Below, piece by piece: positions 46,118 through 55,710 of a DNA stretch of 64,000 bases. The stretch comes from Bradyrhizobium algeriense (GTDB taxonomy: Bacteria > Pseudomonadota > Alphaproteobacteria > Rhizobiales > Xanthobacteraceae): the NCBI RefSeq assembly GCF_036924595.1, contig NZ_JAZHRV010000001.1, positions 6,847,501 through 6,911,500 of the forward strand. Reading direction: 5' to 3'. How positions within the stretch are numbered: the stretch's first letter is position 1; every line of letters starts with the position of its first letter. The translations under genes and the position numbers were made by a program. The notes beneath the pieces are model-generated. The model did no database searches. It had not been told where the DNA came from and was given only the letters and a program-made list of their open reading frames with translations.

Positions 46118-46627
46118 TCACACCCGCTTCATCGAGACCGAGATCTTCGGGCCGTTCCTGATAGTCTGATACACCACGCAATAGCGTTCGGTGAGCTTGA
46201 GCAGCAAATCGAGCTTGTCCTGCGGCGCGTCGGTGCCGACCTCGAAGCGCAGGCGGATCTCCTCGAAACCGACCGAGGCTTCCTTGTCGACGCCGAGCGT
46301 GCCGCGAAAATCGAGGTCGCCTTCGGCGATGACGTTGCCGCTTTTGAGCGGCACTTCAACGGCGGTGGCGACCGATTTCAGCGTGACGCCGGCGCAGGCG
46401 ACGAGGGCTTCCAGCAGCATGTCGCCGGAGCAGAGTTCGAGGCCGGAGCCGCCGGTGGCGGGGTGGAGGCCAGCTACCGCCAGCGCACGGCCGGTCTCGA
46501 CCTTGCAGGCGATGCCTTCATTGTCGATCGAGCCTTTGGCTTTGAGGGTGATGACGGCGGCCGAGGGATCGGACTTGTAACGTTCCTTGATCGGGGCCTG
46601 CATCGCGCGAAGTTCGGCGGCGTCCAT
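46118..46627 (-). CDS. OsmC/Ohr-family protein
   Basis: 169 residues of the OsmC fold. The two redox cysteines of peroxidatic family members are visible, in LEALVACAGVTLKS and ERYCVVYQTIRNG. It is likely a thiol-dependent hydroperoxide or organic-peroxide reductase, or an OsmC-like protein of unknown substrate. GGGAG precedes ATG 46627. It is divergent from glnD with a 207-base gap. Confidence 0.9.
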   Translation of the reverse strand: MDAAELRAMQAPIKERYKSDPSAAVITLKAKGSIDNEGIACKVETGRALAVAGLHPATGGSGLELCSGDMLLEALVACAGVTLKSVATAVEVPLKSGNVIAEGDLDFRGTLGVDKEASVGFEEIRLRFEVGTDAPQDKLDLLLKLTERYCVVYQTIRNGPKISVSMKRV

Positions 46628-46834
46628 TTTGTTCTCCCGACTTTTGTTTGTGCACCGGATATAAAGCGCTATCGACGCGCTGTCATCCCGAGCCGCTGGT
46701 CATCGACACGCCGCGTCGGAAATCCGCGTTTTTCCAACAGCTTATGGCTGGCATTCGCGGCGGCGGCAGCATAGCTTTGATCCGACCGTACAATCCACCG
46801 TGACAGCCTTTGTGCCGTCCGTTATCGGGTAGCC

Positions 46835-49630
46835 ATGGACAGCATCGTGATTGAGGCCCCCTCGGGGGAAGATGAACGTTTCGATACCGCGCGGATCACC
46901 GCGGCGGTCGATGCGCTGGCCGAAAAACATGCCGGCCGCGAGGACGTGTTTCGCTCGGCGCTGGCGCAGCTCCTGAAGGCCGAGATGATCGCGGCGCGCG
47001 CGACCGCGCAGGGCGTGCTGCTCAGGGATCGCCACGGCCGCCGCTGCGCGGAGCGGCTCTGCTTCATGCAGGACGAAATCATCCGCATCCTCTACTCTGC
47101 CGCCACGCGGCATCTCTATCGCTCACATGTGCCCTCCGGCGCCGAGCGCATGGCCGTGGTCGCCACCGGCGGTTACGGCCGCGGCCTGATGGCGCCGGAA
47201 TCCGACATCGATCTGTTGTTCATCCTGCCCTACAAGCAGACCGCCTGGGGCGAGCAGGTCGCGGAAGCCATTCTCTATTGCCTGTGGGACATGGGATTGA
47301 AAGTCGGCCACGCCACGCGCTCGGTCGACGAATGCATCCGCCAGGCGCGCGGCGACATGACGATCCGCACCGCGATCCTGGAGACGCGGTTTTTGACCGG
47401 CGACCAGCCGCTCTATGACGAACTGGTCGCCCGCTTCGACAAGGACGTCGTGCAGGGCACCGCTTCCGAATTCGTCACCGCGAAGCTCGCCGAGCGCGAA
47501 GAACGCCACCGCCGCGCCGGGCAATCGCGCTATCTGGTCGAGCCCAACGTCAAGGACGGCAAGGGCGGCTTGCGCGACCTGCACACGCTGTTCTGGATCG
47601 CGAAATACGTCTACCGCGTGCGCGAGACCGGCGAACTGGTCGAGCGCGGCGTGTTCGACGCGCAGGAGTACCGCACCTTCCGCCGCTGCGCCGATTTCCT
47701 GTGGTCGGTGCGCTGCAATTTGCATTTCGTCTCGGGGCGCGCCGAAGAGCGGCTGTCGTTCGACATGCAGCGCGAGATCGCGGTGCGGCTCGGCTACACC
47801 TCGCATCCCGGCATGCAGGATGTCGAACGCTTCATGAAGCACTACTTCCTGGTCGCCAAGGACGTCGGCGATCTGACCGCGATCCTGTGCGCCAAGCTGG
47901 AAGAGGAACAGGCCAAACCCGCGCCGGTCTTGAGTCGCATGGTGGCGCGGCTGCGGCCGGGCACCAAGCGGCGGCGGGTGCCCGACAGCGACGACTTCAT
48001 CATCGACAACAACCGCATCAACCTCGCCGCGCCCGACGTCTTCAAGCACGACCCGGTCAATCTGATCCGGATCTTCCGCCTCGCGCAGACGAACAACCTC
48101 GCCTTCCACCCCGACGCGATGCGCACGGTGACGCGCTCGTTGAAACAGGTGAACTCCCAGCTTCGCGAAAATCCGGAAGCCAACCGGCTGTTCATGGAGA
48201 TCCTGACGTCCGACAACGCGGAGACCGTGCTGCGGCGCATGAACGAGACTGGCGTGCTCGGTCACTTCATCCGCGCCTTCGGCAAGATCGTGTCGATGAT
48301 GCAGTTCAACATGTACCACCATTATACGGTGGACGAGCATCTGATCCGCTGCATAGGCCACCTGCAGGAGATCGAGCGCGGCGGCAATGACGAGTTCACG
48401 GTCGCGAGCGACCTGTTCCGCAAGATTCAACCCGAGCATCGCGCGGTGATCTACATCACCACGCTGCTGCACGACGTCGCCAAGGGCCGGCTTGAGGATC
48501 ACTCGATCGCCGGCGCCAAGGTGGCGCGGCGATTGTGCCCGCGGCTCGGTTTCAGCACCGCCGATACCGAGCTGGTGGCATGGCTGATCGAAGAACATCT
48601 CACAATGTCGACGGTGGCGCAGTCGCGCGATCTCTCCGACCGCAAGACGATCGAGAATTTTGCCGCCGTCGTGCAATCCGTCGAGCAGATGAAGCTTTTG
48701 ACCATCCTGACCACCGCCGACATCAGGGGCGTCGGCCCCGGCGTGTGGAACGGCTGGAAGGCGCAGCTGCTGCGCACGCTGTATTATGAGACCGAGCCGG
48801 CGCTGACCGGCGGCTTCTCGGAAGTGAACCGCGCGCAGCGCATTGCGGTAGCACAATCCGAATTCCGCGCCGCGTTCAACGAGTGGCCGGAAGCTGAGCT
48901 CAACGCCTATATCGGGCGGCACTATCCCGCCTACTGGCTCAAGGTCGAGCTGCAACGCAAGATCCGCCAGGCGCGCTTCATCCGCGCCAGCGAACAGGCC
49001 GGACATCAGCTCGCGATCAATGTCGGTTTCGACGAGGCGCGCGGCGTCACCGAGCTGACGATACTCGCGACCGACCATCCGTGGCTGCTGTCGATCATTG
49101 CGGGCGCCTGCGCCTCGGCCGGCGCCAATATCGTCGACGCGCAGATCTACACGACCACCGATGGCCGCGCGCTCGACACCATCGCGATATCAAGGGAATA
49201 CGACCGCGACGAGGACGAGGGACGGCGCGCGACCCGCATCGGCGAGATGATCGAGCAGGTGCTGGAAGGTAAATTGCGGCTGCCCGAAGTGGTGGCCCGC
49301 AAGGCGGCCAACCGCGGCAAGGTGCGCGCGTTCGTGGTCGAGCCTGAAGTGACCATCAACAATCAGTGGTCGGACCGCTACACCGTGATCGAGGTCTCCG
49401 GCCTCGACCGCCCCGGCCTGCTGTATCAGCTGACGACCGCGATCTCGAAGCTCAACCTCAATATTGCGTCGGCCCATGTCGCGACCTTCGGCGAACGCGC
49501 CCGCGACGTGTTCTACGTCACCGACCTCCTGGGTGCCCAGATCAACGCGCCGACCCGGCAGGCCGCGATCAAGAGCGCGCTGATTCATCTGCTCGCCAGC
49601 GAAGACAACGTCGCGCAACCGGCGGCGTGA
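46835..49630 (+). CDS. glnD: [Protein-PII] uridylyltransferase/uridylyl-removing enzyme
   Basis: 931 residues. The nucleotidyltransferase motif is GGYGRGLMAPESDIDLLFI near residue 112. The GlnE-like linker has VEPNVKDGKGGLRDLHTL. The HD domain that removes UMP has TLLHDVAKGRLEDHS near residue 546. Two ACT domains end the protein (TELTILATDHPWLLSIIAGA and VSGLDRPGLLYQLTTAISKL), sensing glutamine. It modifies PII proteins in response to nitrogen status. It is a single-gene unit. Confidence 0.98.
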   Translation: MDSIVIEAPSGEDERFDTARITAAVDALAEKHAGREDVFRSALAQLLKAEMIAARATAQGVLLRDRHGRRCAERLCFMQDEIIRILYSAATRHLYRSHVPSGAERMAVVATGGYGRGLMAPESDIDLLFILPYKQTAWGEQVAEAILYCLWDMGLKVGHATRSVDECIRQARGDMTIRTAILETRFLTGDQPLYDELVARFDKDVVQGTASEFVTAKLAEREERHRRAGQSRYLVEPNVKDGKGGLRDLHTLFWIAKYVYRVRETGELVERGVFDAQEYRTFRRCADFLWSVRCNLHFVSGRAEERLSFDMQREIAVRLGYTSHPGMQDVERFMKHYFLVAKDVGDLTAILCAKLEEEQAKPAPVLSRMVARLRPGTKRRRVPDSDDFIIDNNRINLAAPDVFKHDPVNLIRIFRLAQTNNLAFHPDAMRTVTRSLKQVNSQLRENPEANRLFMEILTSDNAETVLRRMNETGVLGHFIRAFGKIVSMMQFNMYHHYTVDEHLIRCIGHLQEIERGGNDEFTVASDLFRKIQPEHRAVIYITTLLHDVAKGRLEDHSIAGAKVARRLCPRLGFSTADTELVAWLIEEHLTMSTVAQSRDLSDRKTIENFAAVVQSVEQMKLLTILTTADIRGVGPGVWNGWKAQLLRTLYYETEPALTGGFSEVNRAQRIAVAQSEFRAAFNEWPEAELNAYIGRHYPAYWLKVELQRKIRQARFIRASEQAGHQLAINVGFDEARGVTELTILATDHPWLLSIIAGACASAGANIVDAQIYTTTDGRALDTIAISREYDRDEDEGRRATRIGEMIEQVLEGKLRLPEVVARKAANRGKVRAFVVEPEVTINNQWSDRYTVIEVSGLDRPGLLYQLTTAISKLNLNIASAHVATFGERARDVFYVTDLLGAQINAPTRQAAIKSALIHLLASEDNVAQPAA

Positions 49631-49632
49631 TA

Positions 49633-49729
49633 GGCTCGTGTCCTGTAGGATGGGTGGAGCGGAGCGATACCCATCAATGCCGACGCGGAAGGTGATGGGT
49701 TTCGCTTCGCTCTACCCATCCTACGAGCC
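49633..49729. repeat. Palindromic intergenic repeat at the glnD 3' end
   Basis: Outer arms GGCTCGT/ACGAGCC enclose GTAGGATGGGTGGAGCGGAG and the imperfect complement CTTCGCTCTACCCATCCTAC. It begins two bases after the glnD stop and supplies the stop codon of the convergent frameshifted gene. Confidence 0.85.
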
Positions 49730-50061
49730 CACCGGCCCCGCGTCGGTCTTCCGCTCTCTGCGATAGCGCAGCGCATCGATCAGCAGCGAGAGAATGGACG
49801 ACCGCTGATGGCGCGTCGGGTAAGGCAGGTGGTCGTCCGACAACGGCCCGCGCGTTATGTCCTGGTCGTCGTCGCAGAATTTCGGTGCGAAGGCGAGGAA
49901 GGCGCCGCCGAGATCCGAATGGTGGAATGGGTTTCGTGGTGGACGTCGCATCGGTCGTCAACCTTATGCAGGAGACGCGCGAGCTCGTTGCGATAGAGCC
50001 TCGCCCAGCTGACATTCAAGCTGGTGAGGAATTCGAGCTCGCGGCCTGTGAGTATCGACAT
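49721..50061 (-). pseudogene. Frameshifted small hypothetical gene
   Basis: From ATG 50061 the first frame gives MSILTGRELEFLTSLNVSWA and about 25 more plausible residues, then loses coding character and stops. A second frame, open over 49721-49951, carries on with high third-position GC, giving PFHHSDLGGAFLAFAPKFCD and LSLLIDALRYRRERK. A single indel around 49930-49960 would join them into about 112 residues. I recognise no family. The stop lies in the adjacent palindromic repeat. Confidence 0.55.
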
Positions 50062-50114
50062 GGGAAACGCCGGGATGCGGTAGCAGGAGACATCGGACCA
50101 ATTACGCGAGGCCG

Positions 50115-50225
50115 TTACGTCTTCTGCATTCCGGCGAAGTGGCTGCTATAGGGCCGACATGTGACTGCGGAAGACAGGGCGATGCCGGAAACGGCGAGCG
50201 ACAAGATAATGACCTGTGACGTCAT
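50115..50225 (-). CDS. Very small hydrophobic protein (36 aa)
   Basis: ATG 50225 follows a strong SD (GAGGAGG, seven bases away). The product starts MTSQVIILSLAVSGIALSSA, a single hydrophobic segment, and ends SHFAGMQKT. It begins 17 bases after the DUF1501 stop on the same strand and is probably cotranscribed with the DUF1800-DUF1501 pair. It could be a membrane-anchored micropeptide or a short secreted peptide. Function unknown. Confidence 0.55.
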   Translation of the reverse strand: MTSQVIILSLAVSGIALSSAVTCRPYSSHFAGMQKT

Positions 50226-50241
50226 GGGTAGACCTCCTCAA

Positions 50242-51516
50242 CTAACCAACCAGACCTGCAACCGGCACGACGCCGATGCTGTCCGGAAACACGGTGCTTG
50301 CGAGCGCACGCTCGTCGACTCTCAGATGGTCGCGGAGCAGGCCCTTGAGCACGGCGCGCAGATCGGTGGTGGGTTTGAGATCGCGTTCCTCATGGAGCTG
50401 GGCTTGTTTCAGCCCCGGCCAGTCGGCGACCACGCGCCCGCCCCGCAAGGCGCCGCCGGCGAGAAACGCCACGGTGCCGGTGCCGTGATCGGTTCCGTTG
50501 GTGCCGTTGATGCGCGCGGTGCGTCCGAACTCGGTGATGACAGCGACTACCGTCTCGCGCCAGTCGTCGCCCATGTTCTTCTCGATCGCCGCAAGCGCGC
50601 CATCGAGCGCACCCAGTAGATTGGCGAGCTGACCGGAGGCCGCGCCCTCGTTGATGTGGGTGTCCCAGCCGATGAAGCCGACAGCCCCGACACGTGGGCC
50701 GTCGGGCTTGGCGAGAAAGCGAGCCGCGGTGCCGGCGGCCTCGGCAAAATAGGCCCGCACCCCGGCGATGCCGGGCGCTGAAAGCGCCGCGCCGTCGGCC
50801 ATGGCGGCATCCGATAATCCGGTGGCGCCGAGCGCCGACAGACGCATCCTTGCCTCGAGCGCGACGGCCAGTTTCGGATCGGTATGTTTATAGAGATCGA
50901 GCAGCCGGGCCTGGGTGTCTTCGTTGGCCGGCAGCAATTTTTGCGGCACCCATGACAGCACCGGCGCGCGGCCACGGACCACCAGCGGGGTCACGGATCC
51001 GACGCCAAGGACGCGGCTGCCGCGCGGATCGACCCGGCCGTCCGACGCCAGCTCGGCCAGCGCGCGGTTGAGCCAGCCGGTGTCGACGGCGCCCGGCCGT
51101 GCGATGCCGCTTTCGAGAACGTCCTGGCCGTCGAAATGCGAGCGCTCGCGATAGGGCGTTGCGGTCGCGTGCACGATGGTTGCTTGCTGCGCCTGGTAGA
51201 GCCGGTGCAGGTTAGGCATCGCGGGATTGAGCGCGAAGAAACTGTCGAGCGGCAGCGCCGGCGGCTTGCCGTCGAGCACCAGCGCGCGGTCGCCGCGCAG
51301 GCCGATCCAGTCGGGATCGCCGACGGGGGCGACCGCACCGAGACCATCGAGCGCGCCCCGGAGCACGATGACGAGCATGCGCGGATCGCGGCCCTCGGCG
51401 CGCGCAAGCCGCGGCATCTGGCTCCACGCGAACAGGCTGCCGGCGCCGACCAGCGCCTCGCGGCGAGTTGGCAGATGACTTGGCAAATGACTTGGCAGAT
51501 GGTGGCGAAAGGTCAT
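50242..51516 (-). CDS. DUF1501 family exported protein
   Basis: 424 residues of a sulfatase/alkaline-phosphatase-like fold (DUF1501). The N-terminus carries a three-fold SHLP microrepeat, then a twin-arginine signal TRREALVGAGSLFAWSQM, cleaved after LARA. Core segments are VIVLRGALDGLGAVAP, RERSHFDGQDVLESG, and TEFGRTARINGTNGTDHGTG near the C-terminus, which supplies likely metal ligands. The function is unproven; the family is normally encoded next to DUF1800. GAGGAGG precedes ATG 51516, and it begins three bases after the DUF1800 stop. Confidence 0.92.
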   Translation of the reverse strand: MTFRHHLPSHLPSHLPTRREALVGAGSLFAWSQMPRLARAEGRDPRMLVIVLRGALDGLGAVAPVGDPDWIGLRGDRALVLDGKPPALPLDSFFALNPAMPNLHRLYQAQQATIVHATATPYRERSHFDGQDVLESGIARPGAVDTGWLNRALAELASDGRVDPRGSRVLGVGSVTPLVVRGRAPVLSWVPQKLLPANEDTQARLLDLYKHTDPKLAVALEARMRLSALGATGLSDAAMADGAALSAPGIAGVRAYFAEAAGTAARFLAKPDGPRVGAVGFIGWDTHINEGAASGQLANLLGALDGALAAIEKNMGDDWRETVVAVITEFGRTARINGTNGTDHGTGTVAFLAGGALRGGRVVADWPGLKQAQLHEERDLKPTTDLRAVLKGLLRDHLRVDERALASTVFPDSIGVVPVAGLVG

Positions 51517-51519
51517 GCT

Positions 51520-52974
51520 TCACCTCCTCTGGAATTCGGCCGACATGAACAACAGCACGAGCGCCTGCTGGCGGCTCTCGGCGCGGCCGACCGCCTGTTT
51601 CACCTCCGGCGACACCTGCGATCCGAGCACGGTCTCGATGACGTCCTGGGGATCGGTCCTGCCTGCGATGCGCTCGGCGAAATAATTGGCGACGTCGAGC
51701 CGCCGTCCCATGCCGTCGATCCAGGATGCTTCGTCGTCCGGGAAACCCTTGGGCGACGGCGGCCGCCACAACGGTTCGCCGAGCAGGACCTGTCCATCCG
51801 TGTACCGCACAGGGTCGGTCTGCGTGAGCCCGGTCGCGCGCACCATGCCGACCACCCACTCGCCGGGCCGCTTAAGTTTGGCCGGCGGCTCGCTCCACGC
51901 CTCGTCGGACGAGACCATCACCCTGGCGACCTGCTTGAGATCGCCGCCGGTATCGAGGAACGCCTTCGCGATCCGTTCCACCAGCGCAGGCGGCGGCGTA
52001 TCGGCCACGAAATAGCGGGCCAGCTTGGTCGCCACATGCGAAGCTGTCGCAGGATTGGCGGCGAGATCGCGCAGCGCGGCACGTCCCTGCTCCACCGTTT
52101 CGTCCTCGTAGGATTTTCCCAGCACCTTCTGCGCGCCGGGCTCGTGTAGGCGGGGATTGAAGGTGAATTCGCCGCCGTGCTCGGGATTGTCGCCGGGCGG
52201 CACCAGGGTCCATCCGGTGAGAATGTTGGCGAAGCCGATCACGTCATCCTGGGCGTAGCCGCTACGCACGCCGAGCGTATGCAACTCGAGAATCTCGCGC
52301 GCGAGATTCTCGTTAAGGCCGCGGCTGCGATTGAGGCCAGCGGTCGAGTTCGCGCCCATCGAAACCGTCTGGTCGAGATAGAACAACATCGCCGGATGGC
52401 CCTCGGCCGCCAGCAACAGGTCGGTGAAGCGGCCAAGCATATGAGGGCGGATGGCCTCGCGCTCATAAGCGCCGGACATGCTGCGGATCTTGTCGGCCGA
52501 GACGCAGAAATGATTGGACCAGAACCAGACCAGTCGCTCGACAAACCCGATCTCGGCGCCGAGCGCGGCCGCGATACGAATCCGCGCCTCGTCGAGATAG
52601 ATCTGCCGCCCTGGATCGGGGACAGCTTCGGCGGCGATCTTTGCTGCCATCTCGCCCGCACCTTGCCCCTGGCCCTGCGCGGCGCCTTCCATCATTGCGG
52701 ACGCTTCCGCCATCTGCTGGCGTTTCGCGTCCTGTTCTTTCTTGGCGACGATTGCCTTGGCCTGCCGCTTCGCAAACGCGTCGGTCACCGCGCGATAGGC
52801 CTTGGCACTCGACGGAAGATTGGCGGCAGCGAGTTCGCTGATCGCGGGACGATCGAGTTCGGCGATCAGCGCGCCGCGCGGATCGGCCTCGATCGCCGCG
52901 ATCGATCCCGGACGCGGCCCCAATCCGAACCGATGGAGGGCCATTGCGGCTTCAGCCTTTGCAGAGCGGCTCAT
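51520..52974 (-). CDS. DUF1800 family protein
   Basis: 484 residues. The family start is ALHRFGLGPRPGSIAAIEAD. Later segments are MLFYLDQTVSMGANSTAGLN and NENLAREILELHTLGV, then GYAQDDVIGFANILTGWTL. Residues 95-125 are Gln/Ala/Met-rich and probably disordered. No clear signal peptide is seen. ATG 52974 has GAGG at good spacing; an in-frame start 41 codons upstream is rejected. Paired with DUF1501, as in many bacteria; the pair may act on exported polymers, but there is no proven activity. Confidence 0.9.
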   Translation of the reverse strand: MSRSAKAEAAMALHRFGLGPRPGSIAAIEADPRGALIAELDRPAISELAAANLPSSAKAYRAVTDAFAKRQAKAIVAKKEQDAKRQQMAEASAMMEGAAQGQGQGAGEMAAKIAAEAVPDPGRQIYLDEARIRIAAALGAEIGFVERLVWFWSNHFCVSADKIRSMSGAYEREAIRPHMLGRFTDLLLAAEGHPAMLFYLDQTVSMGANSTAGLNRSRGLNENLAREILELHTLGVRSGYAQDDVIGFANILTGWTLVPPGDNPEHGGEFTFNPRLHEPGAQKVLGKSYEDETVEQGRAALRDLAANPATASHVATKLARYFVADTPPPALVERIAKAFLDTGGDLKQVARVMVSSDEAWSEPPAKLKRPGEWVVGMVRATGLTQTDPVRYTDGQVLLGEPLWRPPSPKGFPDDEASWIDGMGRRLDVANYFAERIAGRTDPQDVIETVLGSQVSPEVKQAVGRAESRQQALVLLFMSAEFQRR

Positions 52975-53166
52975 GGTAACGCCTCGGAACATGCGACGTA
53001 TTGTAATGCTACGAATCGTAACATTTCGGGAACCATAATGCAAGCACAGATTGAGTGGGGTCGCCCGGCCGCGCGGTGGTGCCGCGGGCCTCACCATGAT
53101 TGGCTGACATGTTTCGCGGGGAGGAGGAGGCGCACGCGTCGGCGTGCGTCTCGAAGGATGAAGCGG

Positions 53167-55710
53167 CTAATACTGCGGACCCAGCGCAATCCGTCCGATC
53201 GTGCCGTCCTTGAGCAGGCCGATCCGCCACTCCGCCGAACCATTGGCGAACTGGGCGATGTAGATGTCGCTATCGAGACCCGAGACGCCCCGGAACGACA
53301 TCGCGCGCAAGGCGCCGAGCCGGGAAAGAATGGCCTCGTTGAACGGAAGCTGTTGCCGCGTCTGCGCCGCGACTTCGGACGTCATGCGCTCGTAGTTCGG
53401 CTCGCCGCGGCCCACGGCCTCGATATATTGCCGCAGCGCCGCTTCGCTCCCGGCCAGCGGAACGGTGCGCCGCGCCACGCGCCCTGGCTGACCGTTTGCC
53501 TGGGGCTCGCCGACGGTGTGCACGCGCGTCTGCTGTCCCGGCAGCAAGATCTCCAGGCATTTCCCGGAAGCGTCCGCGATCACCCACGGGCTCTCGACAT
53601 TGGTCATGATCGGGAAAGACATCTCCTCGCCGACCGTGGCCAAGGCTACGCGTTTTCCTTCTGCGTCCAGCCTGAAGAGCTGAATGTCTGTCCCGCTGCC
53701 ATTGTAGATCAGCACCCTGATCGGTGCGATCTCGCTAACGGCTCTCAAGTCCTGCTCGCCGGAGCAGGCAAGGACCCCGCCCGGTCTGTCGTTGCCGTCA
53801 GGCCGGAAGATTACGTCTTCGACCTTGCCGTCCGCCCCTTGCAATAAGCGGAATTCCGCAACGCCATTGACGAACTTCACGCCATAAATGTCGTAACCGC
53901 CAGGGCCCACGCCGCGAAAGAAAATCGACTCCACCGCACCGAACGCCTTGAACGTGGACTGCAGCTCGGAAAACTGACGACGGATCTTGGCCGCCAGCGA
54001 TTCACTCATCCGCTCGTAGTTGGCAGCACCGCGCTGCAGATCCTCGATCCCCTGCAGGATCGCCTCCTTGCTGCCCGGCAGCGGGGTCTGCTCCCTGAAC
54101 CGGTCCGGCGCCGCAGCAATTCGGCGCGCGAAGCCTTCCTCGATCGCCTTCGCCCTGTCGGCCGAGACTCGCAGCGCCGAACGTGCGCCGGACACCGGCT
54201 CGTGCAGCAGGACCTGGTTCACCTTGGCCTCGCCGGTGCGCAGGAAAATAACGAGATTGTCATGGCCGTCGTCAAAGGCATCGACGCCGCGCGCCACGAT
54301 TTCGAATTTCGTCCGCCCCGTCTCCTGCACATGGAGCCGCTCGCCATCGCGGATGACGGTGAGGACGCGGCCGGGTCCCAACTGGTACGCGCCAACATAC
54401 GAATCCAGCCGGCCAGCATCGACCGCGATCCCTTGCCACGACAATTCGGCTGTCCTGATCGCGCGGATGTCGCGGCCATTCTGGTTCAGCACCGGAGCGA
54501 ATGGCTTCCGTTCATGGCTGACGGCCAACGTGATCGGGCCGGCCGCCGCCGGGTAGAAATAGGTTCCATCACCCAGCACCGCCAGCCGGAGTTTTCGCTG
54601 TCCGCTGACTTGCCCGAAGAAATCGTCGCCCTCCCGCGAAACGGTGAAGATCGACGCGCGATCCAACGCATAAAAGGAAACCGACTGCGGCTTGCGCGCT
54701 GCGGTCACGGCATCTGCCGCATGGTCAAGCGCGGCCGAAGCCGCCGGCGCGGCGCGATAGGCGATCGAGCCGGCAGAGACGATGACAACCGGCAGAATGA
54801 CGGCTGCGGTCCCGATGCGTTTGCCCCAGCCCAGCTTTGCAGGAGCCGTGGTTGCTGCGAGAATGTGTTCCACCCGGCTGCGCACCGTGCACGCCCTTGC
54901 CATTTCGATGCCTGCCGGCGCCCGCCGAACGTGCTGCACCAGGTCGAGCAGGATCTCGGCGTAGGACAGCCTGTCCTCGACCACTTCGAGCGCCGTTGCA
55001 TCGCTGATGATTTCGGCCAGTTCGGCCAGCCTTGTGAGGTGCCACCACGCGAACGGACTGAACCAGAACACCGAACGATTGAACGAGGCGAGCAGCAACA
55101 GATAGAAATCGCGGTTGGCGACGTGAGCGCCCTCATGGGCCAGCACGGCCTGACGCTTGCGCACATCCCAATCGAAGCATTGCGGCGGAAGCAGAATTGT
55201 CGAGCCGAAGGTGACGGGCCCGGCGATCACGCTGCTCACGCGCACGCTCCAGTCGGCGGTCCAGGGCTCGCGCATCGGCTTGGCGGCGCGCGCCAGCCGC
55301 CAGGTCAAATAGAGGCCGACCGCCAGCCTCGACAAGAGAAGACCGGCAACGAGCGCATAAACGGTGGTGGCCAGCGCCAGCCAGTTCAGGGCCTGCACAG
55401 GCGCCGAGCGGGGAGCGGCGGCCACGCCCCGCTCAGCCGCGAGCATGTCGGGCAGCGGCTCCGGCGACGGACTGTCCGATGGACCGGCAGGCCAGAAATG
55501 TTCGGCCGTCGGCACCGGCAGCGCGTCCACGGTGACGGTTACCGTGGTCCAATGCATCAGCAGCGGCATCGACAGTGACGCCAGCAGCACCATAGCCCAG
55601 GAAGTCATGTGCATGTGCGGATTTCGCACCCGAAACAGATTCAAGCCGGCCCACACGACGCCCCCGAGCAACAGGGAGCGCAGCGCCGACTCCGCCAGAA
55701 TCGCCAGCAT
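53167..55710 (-). CDS. BlaR1-type M56 membrane metallopeptidase with a large sensor region
   Basis: 847 residues. Residues 1-330 form the M56 membrane protease: helices near 1-25, 36-55, 108-135 and 300-320, zinc motif HEGAH in AVLAHEGAHVANRD, and Glu in ELAEIISDA. The periplasmic region does not look like a penicillin-binding domain. It holds a DUF3471-like beta segment (about 425-500, LDSYVGAYQLGPGRVLTVIR). Two copies of a roughly 95-residue domain follow (about 535-640 and 745-847, both with NYERM and SIFFRGV/AMSFRGV). Between them lies a segment resembling the VHL beta domain (IRVLIYNGSGTDIQLFRLDA ... SPWVIADASGKCLEILLPGQ). It likely senses an envelope signal and cleaves the adjacent BlaI-type repressor. 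Its ATG overlaps the repressor stop. Confidence 0.9.
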   Translation of the reverse strand: MLAILAESALRSLLLGGVVWAGLNLFRVRNPHMHMTSWAMVLLASLSMPLLMHWTTVTVTVDALPVPTAEHFWPAGPSDSPSPEPLPDMLAAERGVAAAPRSAPVQALNWLALATTVYALVAGLLLSRLAVGLYLTWRLARAAKPMREPWTADWSVRVSSVIAGPVTFGSTILLPPQCFDWDVRKRQAVLAHEGAHVANRDFYLLLLASFNRSVFWFSPFAWWHLTRLAELAEIISDATALEVVEDRLSYAEILLDLVQHVRRAPAGIEMARACTVRSRVEHILAATTAPAKLGWGKRIGTAAVILPVVIVSAGSIAYRAAPAASAALDHAADAVTAARKPQSVSFYALDRASIFTVSREGDDFFGQVSGQRKLRLAVLGDGTYFYPAAAGPITLAVSHERKPFAPVLNQNGRDIRAIRTAELSWQGIAVDAGRLDSYVGAYQLGPGRVLTVIRDGERLHVQETGRTKFEIVARGVDAFDDGHDNLVIFLRTGEAKVNQVLLHEPVSGARSALRVSADRAKAIEEGFARRIAAAPDRFREQTPLPGSKEAILQGIEDLQRGAANYERMSESLAAKIRRQFSELQSTFKAFGAVESIFFRGVGPGGYDIYGVKFVNGVAEFRLLQGADGKVEDVIFRPDGNDRPGGVLACSGEQDLRAVSEIAPIRVLIYNGSGTDIQLFRLDAEGKRVALATVGEEMSFPIMTNVESPWVIADASGKCLEILLPGQQTRVHTVGEPQANGQPGRVARRTVPLAGSEAALRQYIEAVGRGEPNYERMTSEVAAQTRQQLPFNEAILSRLGALRAMSFRGVSGLDSDIYIAQFANGSAEWRIGLLKDGTIGRIALGPQY

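Noticed and set aside
47123..49078. A 651-codon open frame opposite glnD
   Set aside because: It is a mirror of glnD caused by high third-position GC. Its product is rich in His, Arg, Asp and Val with no recognisable domain, whereas the plus strand encodes all glnD motifs.
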